NCBI GenBank assembly: GCA_032622095.1
Contig: CP136069.1
Span: 41,456,194-41,520,193 of the forward strand
Source of the DNA: Siphonodentalium dalli
Lineage: Eukaryota > Mollusca > Scaphopoda > Gadilida > Siphonodentaliidae
Length of the DNA stretch: 64,000 bases
Direction of reading: 5' to 3'
The notes below the pieces were generated by a model, which saw nothing but the letters and a program-made list of their open reading frames with translations, was not told where the DNA came from and searched no databases. The translations under genes were made by a program, and so were the position numbers. Below are positions 54,134-64,000 of this stretch, in pieces; positions within the stretch are counted from its first letter, which is position 1; each line of letters begins with the position of its first letter.

Positions 54134-55184
54134 TTAATAACGATGCTTATTAAAGTTATTTCCCCCTCCATTTGACTGTGACCACTGCCTTGTATTACCA
54201 TGGTAATTACCATAATTACCATAATTCCCTGAGAATGGGAATTGCCCTTGTTTTCCTTGGGAATAAGAGTTCCCTTGGATGGGTAATTGGATATTTGAAT
54301 TAGGTGGTTTATTATAATAACCACGTTCCGGATTTCCTTGGGAATATGAATCCCCTTGGAATGAGAAATGAGGCTTGGAATAGCCATGGCCCCCTGTTTG
54401 ACGATAATTGGTCTTCCCATGCACTGGGGAGGAGGCACCAGTCTTTACATGTGAGAACACATGCCGTATGTTACCAGCCAGCAACCTAGTGCCTTCACCC
54501 GCATTCACATGAAGTCCATCACTGTCAAACAGGTTTTTCTTAAGGCTACCATAAGCTGTCTTAAATTTATTGTTATGCACTATGTGTATTTTGTCTACAT
54601 TGATATATTTGGAGATTAAAATGTCATTTAAATAAGCACATTTTCCCCTCAGGGGTTGAATGTCACATGGGGTCAATAATGATAGGTATAGTGTTTGACA
54701 TTTGGTCAATGCCAAGTCAATCAGTTCTTGATATTGTTCCCATGTTTGTTCTGTGCTATCAGATTTAAGATTGTTTGTTCCCACATGTAACAGTATATCA
54801 AGCTTTTTTGATACTGGTGAGTCTTTTTCTAGAACCATAATAGCATCCTCAACTCGTGCTGTGAATATTTCTTCAGGTCTATGGTAAAAACCTGACATTA
54901 GACGATCTGTCTTAATATGTTTAAGTATTGAGTCATGAAGTACCAGAACATCACAGTAATTTGTGTCTTCCTCTGATTTATCTTGTTTAACTGTAAATGT
55001 CAACTCACTGATTTTTCTGTCTGATTGTTTCAACATATCATTTAGTGATTCACATTTTTTTTTCAGTATATAATTAGAGTCTTCAAGATGCTTTAGTTTT
55101 GATTCCAATTCCTTTTGCGTCTTGAGCGCACCCTCAACTTTCGTCACTAGTTCAATTTCACGGACTCCGAGCGACTGTAACTTG
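54134..55184 (-). pseudogene. LINE ORF1, C-terminal half: SGNH-type hydrolase and Gly/Asn-rich tail
   Basis: Starts within a coiled coil (TQKELESKLKHLEDSN). Then come SGNH signatures: DVLVLHDSILKHI (Ser block, with HDS rather than GDS), LLHVGTNNL (Asn block) and SDGLHVNAGEGTRLLAGNI (Asp-x-x-His). The tail is rich in Gly, Asn, Tyr and Gln (GNYGNYGNYHGN). Esterase-like ORF1 proteins occur in CR1/L2 LINEs and are thought to bind the RNA. The half is intact to its stop at 54134, and its frame matches that of the N-terminal half once the insertion is discounted. Confidence 0.88.
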
Positions 55185-56116
55185 TAGTCCCAGTCTTCTT
55201 GTACTAAAACCAGCTAAGATATTGGGATGGCGATTTGCTGTTTTTAGTCCCAGCCCGCTTGCATACCAATCCTATCACACGAGTTACGCCCACGATCTGT
55301 GGCGGGAATCTGTGGTGTATTTTACTCGATTTACCTAATGAATCAATACATGATGCTATATACATCGGAAAGAGAGACATATTATGGTCATAATGGTGTA
55401 TAATAATCTAACTTTCATGTTAAATTACGCATAGAATATTCCGGTTGATTGTCACCAACATCGCTGTTTTTTCTGTTTGTTTACTTAACTGAAAGCCGAA
55501 CTCAGGTTCCGAAGAACTTCGGCATTGTCCGGTGTTTGTTTTGGCCGAGACGAATTTCGATACAAACAAAATGGCGGCCCCCATGATATTCTAATGGTCA
55601 TTGTGTTTACACTGTTTTAAACTGTGAGATGGTTATAATTCCCGTAATTTATTTAATGTATTACATTTATATCTTCAATATGTATTTAATCTATGTAATA
55701 ATTTATTTATTGTCACGTATAATTACGATTACAATGGAGAATTCATCGTGCGTGGTTGATTGAAAATCTACGGAATATTTTCACCGGAAAATGCCGAACG
55801 CAGTTCGCAAGGTCAACTGAGTTCGCATACTTTAAAAAATATGTAAACACTGCGGCAAAAGTTTCTTTTCACATTAAATTACCGCTTTCAATTCACAACC
55901 GTTGTGGGTTTCAGATCAAATAGCATGTCTTCTGCGGAAACTATCCGTTTATTGTAGCAATTGTGATATTTTATTTCATATAATTGTGGTTTTATTTGAG
56001 CGGGTCACTAACGATTAACTCGTGTCAAAGGAGACCATGGGCCTGGAACTCGGACTAAAGACCGGCACCTCCATCCCAATATCTTAGCCGGTTTTAGTAC
56101 GAGAAGACTTGGACTA
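55185..56116. mobile_element. 932-bp TIR element with 9-bp target duplication, inserted in LINE ORF1
   Basis: Perfect 9-bp duplication TGTAACTTG at 55176-55184 and 56117-56125. Terminal inverted repeats of about 46 bp start TAGTCCCAGTCTTCT / TAGTCCAAGTCTTCT and include ACTAAAACCxGCTAAGATAT. Subterminal repeats of TTTAGTCC follow. No transposase frame. The 9-bp duplication suggests a Mutator-like transposase, but the termini differ from those at 47610. Confidence 0.93.
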
Positions 56117-57243
56117 TGTAACTTGGTGTCTTTTACAGCATTTATTTTTTCGAGTTCATTTCTTTCTTGCTTAAGTTCGCTGATTTTGTTCTGAAGTCCT
56201 ACTTTATTAGCTTTAAAATTTTGGTCATCCAGATGCTTTATTTTTGATTCCAATTCCTTTTGCACATTTAACATGCCGTCAACTTTCTTCAGTAGTTCAT
56301 TTTCACGGTCTTTGAGTGATTGTATTTTTTTCTGGAGTCGTTCTTTTTCCTCATTTTGTTTGGAGCTTTCTTTATTCACCGCTTGTATACTAGTTTGTTC
56401 CACAATATGTTCTTTTATTATAGTTAATGATTCCTCAAAAACATTTAGTCTGTTATCTATGTATTCTTTTATTAGATCTAGGTTTGACTCTTTTAAAGTT
56501 TCGGAATTTCCTGAATCTTTCTCTTCGACCTCAGGATGAGTAACACTTATCGCACACTTTGTCTTAATTTTTTCCAAATCATTATGTGATTTTTGATTTA
56601 TTTTTCCATCCTCTGGCTGAATAATATCACCTTTCGCACAATTTATCTTCAATTTGACCGTATCATTATCATAAGGTGATTTTTGGTTTATTACTTCATC
56701 CTCTGTCTGAATATTATGATCACCTTTCGCACAATTTATCTTCACATTGTCCATATCAGTTGCTGATTTTTTATTCATTTCTTCTTGAATTGGTGTCAGT
56801 GAATCATCCGATGAGTCAATAATATCTTTGGTAGCTTGAGATTCTGTACCAAGCTTGTTTTTCTTATTTTGTTCATCATTGTTGGCTTGATTAGAATTAC
56901 ATGTATTGATATCGGTAGCTAACAAGTCCACTTGCTCTTTTGTTGCTTGAAATTCTTCGTGGCACCATAATTTGTGTGCTTTCCCTTGTATCATGATTTT
57001 TCCAGTTGTGACATATACGATCACTTTATACAAGAATTCATCCTCTTTACTGGTAAGCATTTTATCTTTAATTATAAATTCAGTTGAGATTGGATTTGTG
57101 CCATGCGAATCCATCCATTCCACCTCAGTCTCTTTAATCGAACCTTTCTCGATATATAGTCTTTTCCATAGGGTATAAATCCAACAGTGAATTCTATCCT
57201 TGGTAGTAACAAACGACGTAGCGTGCGCATTCGGTTTATATGA
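56117..57243 (-). pseudogene. LINE ORF1, N-terminal half: acidic and coiled-coil region
   Basis: The open frame runs from 57243 with no early ATG; the first in-frame ATG is near 57114 (within EWMDSHGTNP). It encodes a globular start (EFLYKVIVYVTTGKIMIQGK), a Lys/Asp/Glu-rich stretch with three repeated blocks of INCAKGDxxIQxEDxxINQK type, and a coiled coil (KERLQKKIQSLKDRENELLK). Just before the break VQKELESKIKHLDDQN closely resembles the coiled coil that opens the other half. The frame then runs into the inserted element. The lack of a start ATG suggests 5' loss or a missed frameshift. Confidence 0.82.
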
Positions 57244-57423
57244 TCATAGCTCTGGAGCGCTTTTTGTATTTTTGGCCTCAATGTATGATCGCGCATTCGC
57301 GTTTTGTCAACAAATCCACGTGTTGCTCTGTTGACGTCGTCCAAATAGTGAAATACATAGCGTTTTCCATGTGTTCCATACTAGTATCTCACATTAAACA
57401 AATTTACTCTAGATTACAATAAT

Positions 57424-58400
57424 AATAAATTGAGATTTTATTTCAAGTACCCAATCTTGATTTAATATTTTGATTTGTTTATTTTTGTTGTTGATGGTTG
57501 ATGTCAGAAACCCACTAACCCACTGGTCTGGTGTGGAATTTACTGGAAAGGAAGTTTTGACAATGTGGCAATGCTACTGACAGGTTCATGTCATCATGAA
57601 ATGTTTGGCCAAGTTTATTTGTGATATTAAAACTGTTTAGTCTTAGATTTTATATTCTCTTTTCAATATAAATTAATCTTTCAATTAATATTCTTTCATC
57701 AAATCCATTGTTTTATACCGGTATACTACATGTATCTGATAATTGTAGGCAGGGCTGTAACGATCGGTGGGGAGGGGATGTAATGTTATACCGTGAACAT
57801 TGTCGAGGACTCAACCTCCAACACAATTTAAAGAGTTTGAAATTTCATGTTTGACACAACATATCAGTTTTAAAATTCAGATAGAAATACATTAATTAGT
57901 GTAGCCCCTAATACTTAGGAGAAAATGGATTATATGATCATTATGGAAGATGTGAAATTTGCATTGTCTTTATATATGCAGTTCACACCTAAATAAATGA
58001 ATGAACAATGCAAAGAGGTTGGACAGGGTTCTGTTTACCAAATGTACACACAATGAGGAGGTACATGTATGGAAAATGTCTCCCAAATGAAATTATAAAA
58101 AGACATACATGTCCCACAGTCCCCGATAGATTAAAATGTACCACTCAATATCACATAGTCCGGTGATGTCAGACGGGTGGATTATTACCCCCCTCCCATT
58201 ACTTTGTATATGGCGTAATCTTTTGTGGCCAGTACATATACCGGTACCAAGGGTACTGTGAATTTACATGTACAAGTTGCATTGCAGGTTAATACCAGGC
58301 AATTATGCCATATACATGTATAGATATGATCAGGTGTCTTGTCCAAGAAAAACCGATTTGTATTCTGAATTAACTCTTAAACAGGATGTGGATTGGGGAA
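57424..58400. other. stretch without a recognised gene
   Basis: A/T-rich, with several TACATGTA and ACCGGTA motifs. No exon or repeat supported. Confidence 0.45.
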
Positions 58401-60280
58401 TCTTATATTGCATCTGTGCAGACCCTGGGTCGGATATATGATAAATAAAACAATCCCTTCAAAAAGATATACGACATGTATTTGTAATTGCTTCAGACCA
58501 TTTGCCATAGTCAGTACTCTGATACAGATCATTACAATCCATTGGCACTCGACATGAGACAAACTTTAGCTCAGTTGTTGACCCGACACAGGTCGGGTCA
58601 ACAACGTTACTACATGTAGTACTAGTATATATAGAATTTCCAAATATCCTAGGGGTATAACTTAAGATATAGAAGGCTAAGGGCCTCAATTCATTTATAA
58701 TATTATTTGGAAATAAAATTCCCTTCAAAAGTACATACTAGTATATGACATAAATCTAAATGGCTGTTGAAACGTTTATTGAAGGTATAGTACGAGTACA
58801 TGCTATTGGACCATCGCTGGAGAGATTTGAATCTAGGACCGTAGGAAAAAGGGCCATAACTTTTGAATAACAAGGGGAATCTTCAATATGCTTTCATTGT
58901 GGTATTCAGAATGCCCTTTCAAATGATTTATAACATGCATATGTAATTGCTTCAGACCATTTGCCATAGTTGGTACAGATGATTACTAGCCATGATAAGC
59001 CATCGGCACTCAGTCGGTTTTCGAACTTCAGCAGTTTTTGAACCAATAAGCATAATTATGTATGTATATAGAATTTCCATAATATACCAGGGATATAACT
59101 CAAGATATAGAAGGCCAATGGCCTAAATTAATTTATAGTAATAATTGAGATTAAATTCCCTTCAAAATGATACATGACATGATTATAAATGTATATGTTG
59201 AAATATTTGATGCAGTTACATGTAAGACATGAGTGGACCCTCACTGGCAATATTTTAACCTAGGACCGGCATAAACATCTGATTTCCCAAAATTTCAAAG
59301 GGCCATAACTTTTGAATAACAAGGGGAATCTTCTAAATGCTTCATGTTTTGTATTCAGAATGAAAAGCCCTTTCAAATGATATATAACATATTTGTATTT
59401 GCTTCAGATCATTTACAATAGTTGATACAGATGATTACAATCCATCGGCACTCAACGGGTTTCGAACTTTAGCAGTTTTTTTACCCAAAAAGAATATATA
59501 TATATATAATTTCCATAAAATCCAATGGGTATAACTCAATATATAGATGGCCATTGGCCTAAATTAATTTATAATATTATTTAGAATAAAATTCCCTTCA
59601 AAATGATATATGACATGAACATAAATGTATGTTGAAACAATTATTGAAGGCCGTATTTTTTAAATATACGTGATTGGACCCTCACTGCCAAGGTTCAAAC
59701 CAAGGACCGGCGGAAATATTTTTATTTCCCATTAATTCAAAGGGACATCACTTTTGTTTAACAAGGGCAATATTCAAAATTCTTTCAATTTTGTATTCAG
59801 ATTGCAATTCCCTTTCAAATGATATATAACATGCATTTGTATTTGATTCAGATCATTTGCCATAGTTGATACAGATGATTACAATCCATCGGCACTCAAC
59901 GGGTTTCGAACTTTAGGAGTTTTTGACCGAACAAGAATATATATATAGAATTTCCATAACTTCCAAGGGGTATAACTCAAGATATAGAAGGCATTTGCCC
60001 TAAATTCATTTATAATGTTATTCAGAATAAAATTCCCTTCACAATAATATATGACATGAACATAAATGTATGTTGAAACATTTATTGAAGGTAATATACA
60101 TGATTGGACCCTCACTGCCAAGATTCAAACCAAGGACCGGATTGGACCGGCGGAAAAATTCTGACTTTCCAAAAATACAAAGGGCCATAACTTTTGTTTA
60201 ACAAGGGCAATCTTCAAAATTCTTTCACTTTTGTATTCAGATTGCAATGCCCTTTCAAATGATATATAACACAATGTATA
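58400..60280. repeat. tandem repeat, about 450-bp unit, about four diverged copies
   Basis: The landmark CTTCAGAxCATTTGCCATAG recurs at about 58491, 58951, 59402 and 59849. Each unit also has GGGTATAACTCAAGATATAG, AAATTCCCTTCAAAATGATA, TTGGACCCTCACTGCCAAG and GGGCCATAACTTTTGAATAA in the same order. No reading frame is shared. Confidence 0.88.
58574..58605. repeat. perfect 14-bp hairpin in the first 450-bp unit
   Basis: GTTGTTGACCCGAC - ACAG - GTCGGGTCAACAAC. The other three units lack it at this position (they read TTTTGAACC, TTTTTTACCC and TTTTTGACCG). Confidence 0.75.
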
Positions 60281-60346
60281 TAGTTGATTTTGAAATTTTC
60301 GCATACTATCCCTACTTATAGTAAATAGCTCATTTGACTTTGAGCT

Positions 60347-61292
60347 CACGTACCAAATGAGCTAAATAGCTCATTTGAGCTCATGTAGCTAAATTGAGCT
60401 AAATTTTTAATGTGATTTAAGTCCATTTCCTCAGTTCAACGCGCGCATCAAATTATCGCATTGCAAATTTATTTCTACTGGACCAACCTAATATTGAGCT
60501 TCACAAATATATCTTGTGCTCATCTACTCACAACAGTCTTGATATCTTTTACGTGACATTTGCTTAAAGATTTATCCATATGTTTTCATTAAAATTTGTG
60601 AGAGAAAATAGTTCTAAATTGACTTTTCAGTCGGCAAATCGAGCTATGTCAGATCTCTAGCTTGTCCTAAGATAAAATCAAACATTGCAAACGTTCTGAT
60701 TGGCTGATAAAAACAGGCTCCATCTATGTGTTTATAAGCATGATTTTAATTGTATTTCACGGGTTGGAAGATACAGAAAGCCACGTGCTTTTACTACATC
60801 GACACAATAGAAGAGATGGTAAACAATGCGTAAAATATGAATGTACTGACCACTCGCGCTTCCGTATTTCTTCTCTTAATGGCAGATCAGTATACGTTCG
60901 GCAAACGATTTATTGTAAATCGATGCCAATGGTTTATCCAGTCGAACAAGACATTGTAACCTTGTGTCCTTAACCTTCAGAAATATATTCCAGGTAAATT
61001 AATATGCAGAAGCGGCGGTTTTATAAACACAATTCGTAAGTTCAAAAAGTAGTTTAATCATTCCTAAAAGTGTTAATCAAATTGCATTTGATCGCGTCAC
61101 TGCTGTTTTAATTACTTGTACGGAAGGTGTTTCTGTGAAGCTTGACGTGGGGTCTAACTAATGAATGTAAATTCACAATGCGATAATTTAATGCATGTGT
61201 TGAACTGAGGAAATGAGCTTAAATCACATTAAAAATTTAGCTCGATTTAGCTACGTTAGCTCAAATGAGCTATTTAGCTCATTTGGCACCTG
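60347..61292. mobile_element. 946-bp inverted-repeat element
   Basis: The left end CACGTACCAAATGAGCTAAA and right-end mirror (CAGGTGCCAAATGAGCTAAA) extend about 95 bp through AGCTAAATTTTTAATGTGAT and CATTTCCTCAGTTCAAC. The arms are rich in AGCTCATTT/AAATGAGCT. Inside, an 81-codon frame (60728-60973) with Cys/His residues has no recognised motif. No target duplication found. Confidence 0.75.
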
Positions 61293-61308
61293 TACGCGAC
61301 CTGATAAT

Positions 61309-62315
61309 TAGAGGTGCCACGATTAATCGTATAATCGATGAACCGTTGATAAAGCCGATAATCGATTACCAATGATTGAATGAATACCTTTCCATCATCA
61401 ATTAATCTGCGTTATTTATTTCGGACTTTGGAAAATGCCGGGTATTATTGAATACATGTTTGTTTTAAATAGTTTAAACTACAACCGAGGGGTTAACAAC
61501 CTTTGATTTCGTATGAAAGAGATTCCGAGAACATGAGTACTACTATTGTACTAATATATGTTGCAAACAGTCAGCATTTCATTTGATGATGCGACATGGT
61601 TATTCTTCAGGTCGTTTATATTCTACAAATTGGCGGCACTGCAGCTTTGAAAGTATGGCGACGTCGTTGTATATTTCTACAAGCAAGGCGGCACTATGTC
61701 TTTGAATTTGCCGACAATCACCGTGATCAATGAACTGAATGCACTCACCCTTGAATCTGATTGGACCAGTGGGGAGTTGATTGACATTCTCTCGAAAACT
61801 AGGGAACCTACAGCATTTTAATCAGTAATGTTCTCTGCGATGTCATTTGCGAGTATACTTTGTTCACATTATGTATACCGGTACTTAGATGATATTAGTA
61901 CAGGCTATCACTTATCGTGTTGTGACAGCTGAATGAATCTAACTATTATCAAATACCGGTACATAACAATTACACCAGCCGATGCTTCAAACAACCAGCG
62001 ACAGCAGTTAACCAGCACCCAGCCAATCAGGGAGCAAATTAACTGATATCGCATCGCAATTTGTTACCCAAATTTGGATAAAAGCTATGCAATTTGGTAT
62101 AAATTTTATATGATTTTAGAACAATGCTATCTAATCATGTCAATGTGAGGTTATTTGCTAATCAAAATTTCAAAAGTAATTTGCTTCCTGCAGCCACTAG
62201 CCCATATTACGGAATACTTCCACTGATGTTATAACATTAGGTTCGATTAATTGATTATTGTCAATTAATGATGACCGATTATCGATTATCAAAATTAGTA
62301 ATCGTGGCACCTCTA
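61309..62315. mobile_element. 1-kb hAT-like element
   Basis: Perfect 17-bp terminal repeats TAGAGGTGCCACGATTA, with subterminal ATAATCGATTA repeats on both sides. The sequence resembles hAT termini (TAGAGxTGCxxCGAT). Flanking 8-mers CTGATAAT and ACTATAAT match at only five positions, so the duplication has decayed. Non-coding. Confidence 0.7.
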
Positions 62316-63049
62316 ACTATAATGTCTACGCCTTTCTATCCATCTCACTCAACTCGTAGCTTAGTTCTACTTTTGGGCTGGTGCTCTCGAAGTGAACAAT
62401 AGGTGCTGGGGGTAATCACAGTTCAATTCATTACATTAGTTCTCTCTATATATATTTTCATCTATAAAACATCTCATCACATGCATCAACTCCAATATTA
62501 TATAATCAGCAATCTGCCTACTATAGATAGCTCATGCAACTGGTAGACTCATAGACAACTCGTACATGTAGACTCTACAAACATAAATATACAAGTCCTA
62601 ATTTCTAGATTAAGTGAACAGGTATACATTCGTAGCTAGCTTTCGAATTCCATCCTTTTATGACATGATATATGATGTACATGTAATTGGGTTCGGGACT
62701 AAAATGCTCCCAAAACTGGGTTCATTTATTAAGTTAACTGCATTGAACTCAAGCAATTTTGTGACATTTTTTGAAAACCTTAGACTGTGATAAAAATGAT
62801 AAACTAATATTTAATTTATTTATTTCTGTTTGTACAATGGAGGTTGTTTTTCATTCATTTACTCAAAAATGTGATTATTCTAACTAGTCTCGTTCGTAAG
62901 GCCCACATGAATATAAAAAGCTGGCTGCAATGTGATTGCCCTGGAAAAGTTCACCACACTCGTGACCAATTTGAAAAGCTGGCTACGAATGTGATCGATG
63001 TCTTGTGACAATTACCCTATCAACAGCTATACTAATTCACAAATCATCT
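62316..63049. other. stretch without a recognised gene
   Basis: No exon supported. A short direct repeat, GAAAAGCTGGCTxxAATGTGAT / AAAAGCTGGCTGCAATGTGAT, lies near 62920-62995. Confidence 0.45.
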
Positions 63050-63655
63050 GTGGGCTTCTAAAATGTCGTACCCCAGGAAAATTAAATTGTTCAGGAGACA
63101 CAAAAAACTATTTATCTCTACAACTAGAATTGGAATCTGCCAATAACTTTGAACAATAGCACTTTATAATACAATAATAGTTATATTAATACTTTAATAG
63201 ATACAAATTCATATTAAATTATCTTCTTCTTGATGAGAAAACATGATTTTATAGTGTTATGCTACATTTAGAAGTAAAAAGTATATATCTTGTCTATACA
63301 ACATTTTAGTTTTGACGATTTCGACAGCTTCGTTAATCTCTGTCACTCAGGATAAGGAGGATACGCGGCATCATATGCCCTCTGACCATTCTTCTTTAAA
63401 ACAATCCAATCAGAATTACCTACCAGGAGCGGTTTTGAAAATTACGACATTTCAGAATAAAAAAAAAAAATTTACGGGGAACCCATATACAAGATTTTAG
63501 AACACGAATTGCCTTGAAAAACATCGAAAAATGGCATCTATACTTGGAATATTGAGAAGTTATCTGATGAACTTATGTAATCAAACCTGTAGATTCCGAA
63601 AATGCATAAAAAAGTTTTGTGTCAAAATGGCAGGTACGACCTTTTAGAAGCCCAC
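63050..63655. mobile_element. 606-bp inverted-repeat element
   Basis: Ends GTGGGCTTCTAAAATGTCG and mirror (GTGGGCTTCTAAAAGGTCG), continuing to TACC. No target duplication recognised, no coding capacity. Confidence 0.65.
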
Positions 63656-64000
63656 CGATGACATGTTGAGCCCAAACAGATAACAATTAACAATTAACCT
63701 TATACATGTACACTAATGGTACTGGTATATATAAAACAACCAAAAGCCCCCCAAAAAAAGAGAAAATATTATGTGGTCGAAATTTAGGGTCAAAATTTTG
63801 TACATGTACAAATCAACGTGTTCACAGCTTAATCAACTGGATAAGTTGAGAATACAATGTTGTGGAGCTTCCTTTTTCAAATGTTATATAAAATGTTGTA
63901 TAATGTGATCTGGGGATTCAAACATTATGCGGGCCTTTAAATTTAGATTCAGTTGTTTAATTTTGAATTCTGAGTTTCCATTCTAAATAATATTATGATA

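Larger units (their letters stand above)
49494..57243 (-). mobile_element. LINE retrotransposon, CR1/L2-like, near full length but disabled
   Basis: Order on the minus strand: ORF1 with an SGNH-type domain, a roughly 0.9-kb inter-ORF region, ORF2 with an AP-type endonuclease and reverse transcriptase, a short 3' UTR, and a 3' end of AATAAACAATTTGAATTTGA with short TTTGAA repeats. An esterase-type ORF1 with a microsatellite-like 3' end is typical of CR1/L2-group LINEs; the exact clade is inference. The 5' limit is uncertain: the ORF1 frame is open back to 57243. No target duplication was identified. Confidence 0.88.

Noticed and set aside
57072-57344. 90-codon Arg-rich frame upstream of LINE ORF1 on -
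   Set aside because: It overlaps the ORF1 frame in another register, and the ORF1 register looks far more protein-like. It may be LINE 5' UTR.

Overview
This window is animal nuclear DNA. It is AT-rich, its one complete gene is cut by long introns with GT..AG borders, and most of the rest is mobile-element debris. Foldback miniature transposons, LINE remnants and hAT-like and piggyBac-like ends at this density suggest an invertebrate, possibly a mollusc or other lophotrochozoan. That placement is inference: no taxon-specific gene was identified.

The only complete host gene is a PDIA6/P5-type protein disulfide isomerase on the minus strand. Its 11 coding exons run from 38481 (start) to 14520 (stop) and encode about 445 residues: a signal peptide, two thioredoxin domains each with a CGHC site, a Gly/Ser linker, a non-catalytic thioredoxin-like domain and an acidic tail ending in KDEL. 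All exon phases agree and all donors are GT and acceptors AG. Its introns are packed with inverted-repeat elements. The donor site of exon 2 lies inside a tandem array, so the splice site is present nine times.

At the left edge (1-2511) is the 3' end of an unrecognised plus-strand gene with its last exon at 970-1254. Its final codons and downstream region were duplicated in tandem (641 bp). A possible earlier exon is split by a TTAA-flanked MITE. Between 2.5 and 14.5 kb there are only mobile elements and unassigned sequence.

Inside intron 6 of the PDIA6 gene (26457-26828, minus) is a THAP-domain reading frame with two nonsense codons in an otherwise well-kept domain. From 39 to 49 kb lie nested repeats: a 142-bp palindrome, a satellite of GGAGATATCTC-like units split by an 811-bp hAT-like element with an 8-bp target duplication, and a 1.8-kb long-TIR element with a 9-bp target duplication.

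From 49.5 to about 57.2 kb is a nearly full-length minus-strand LINE, probably of the CR1/L2 group. It has an SGNH-type ORF1 and an endonuclease/reverse-transcriptase ORF2. It is dead: ORF1 is interrupted by a 932-bp TIR element with a perfect 9-bp target duplication, and ORF2 carries a frame break just after the reverse transcriptase. From 57.4 to 64 kb there is a roughly 450-bp tandem repeat (about four units) and three inverted-repeat elements, with no recognisable gene.

MITE families used below: A (TTAA; CCCTTTACCCAACA), B (TTAA; CCCTTTGAGTGCCAGG), C (TTAA; CCCTTTCAGTGCCAAG), D (TTAA; CCCTTTCTATACTAAATG), E (TTAA; CCCTTTCATGACAGGAGC), K (TTAA; AGGTACTCAATCCGATC), M (TA; CAGTAATGCCCTAAATAATC, mariner-like), H (8-bp duplication; CAAGCCTTGAAATAGTGTG, hAT-like). 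Families A, B and E share one internal palindromic core, GCCAATGCATTCTCTTATAT.
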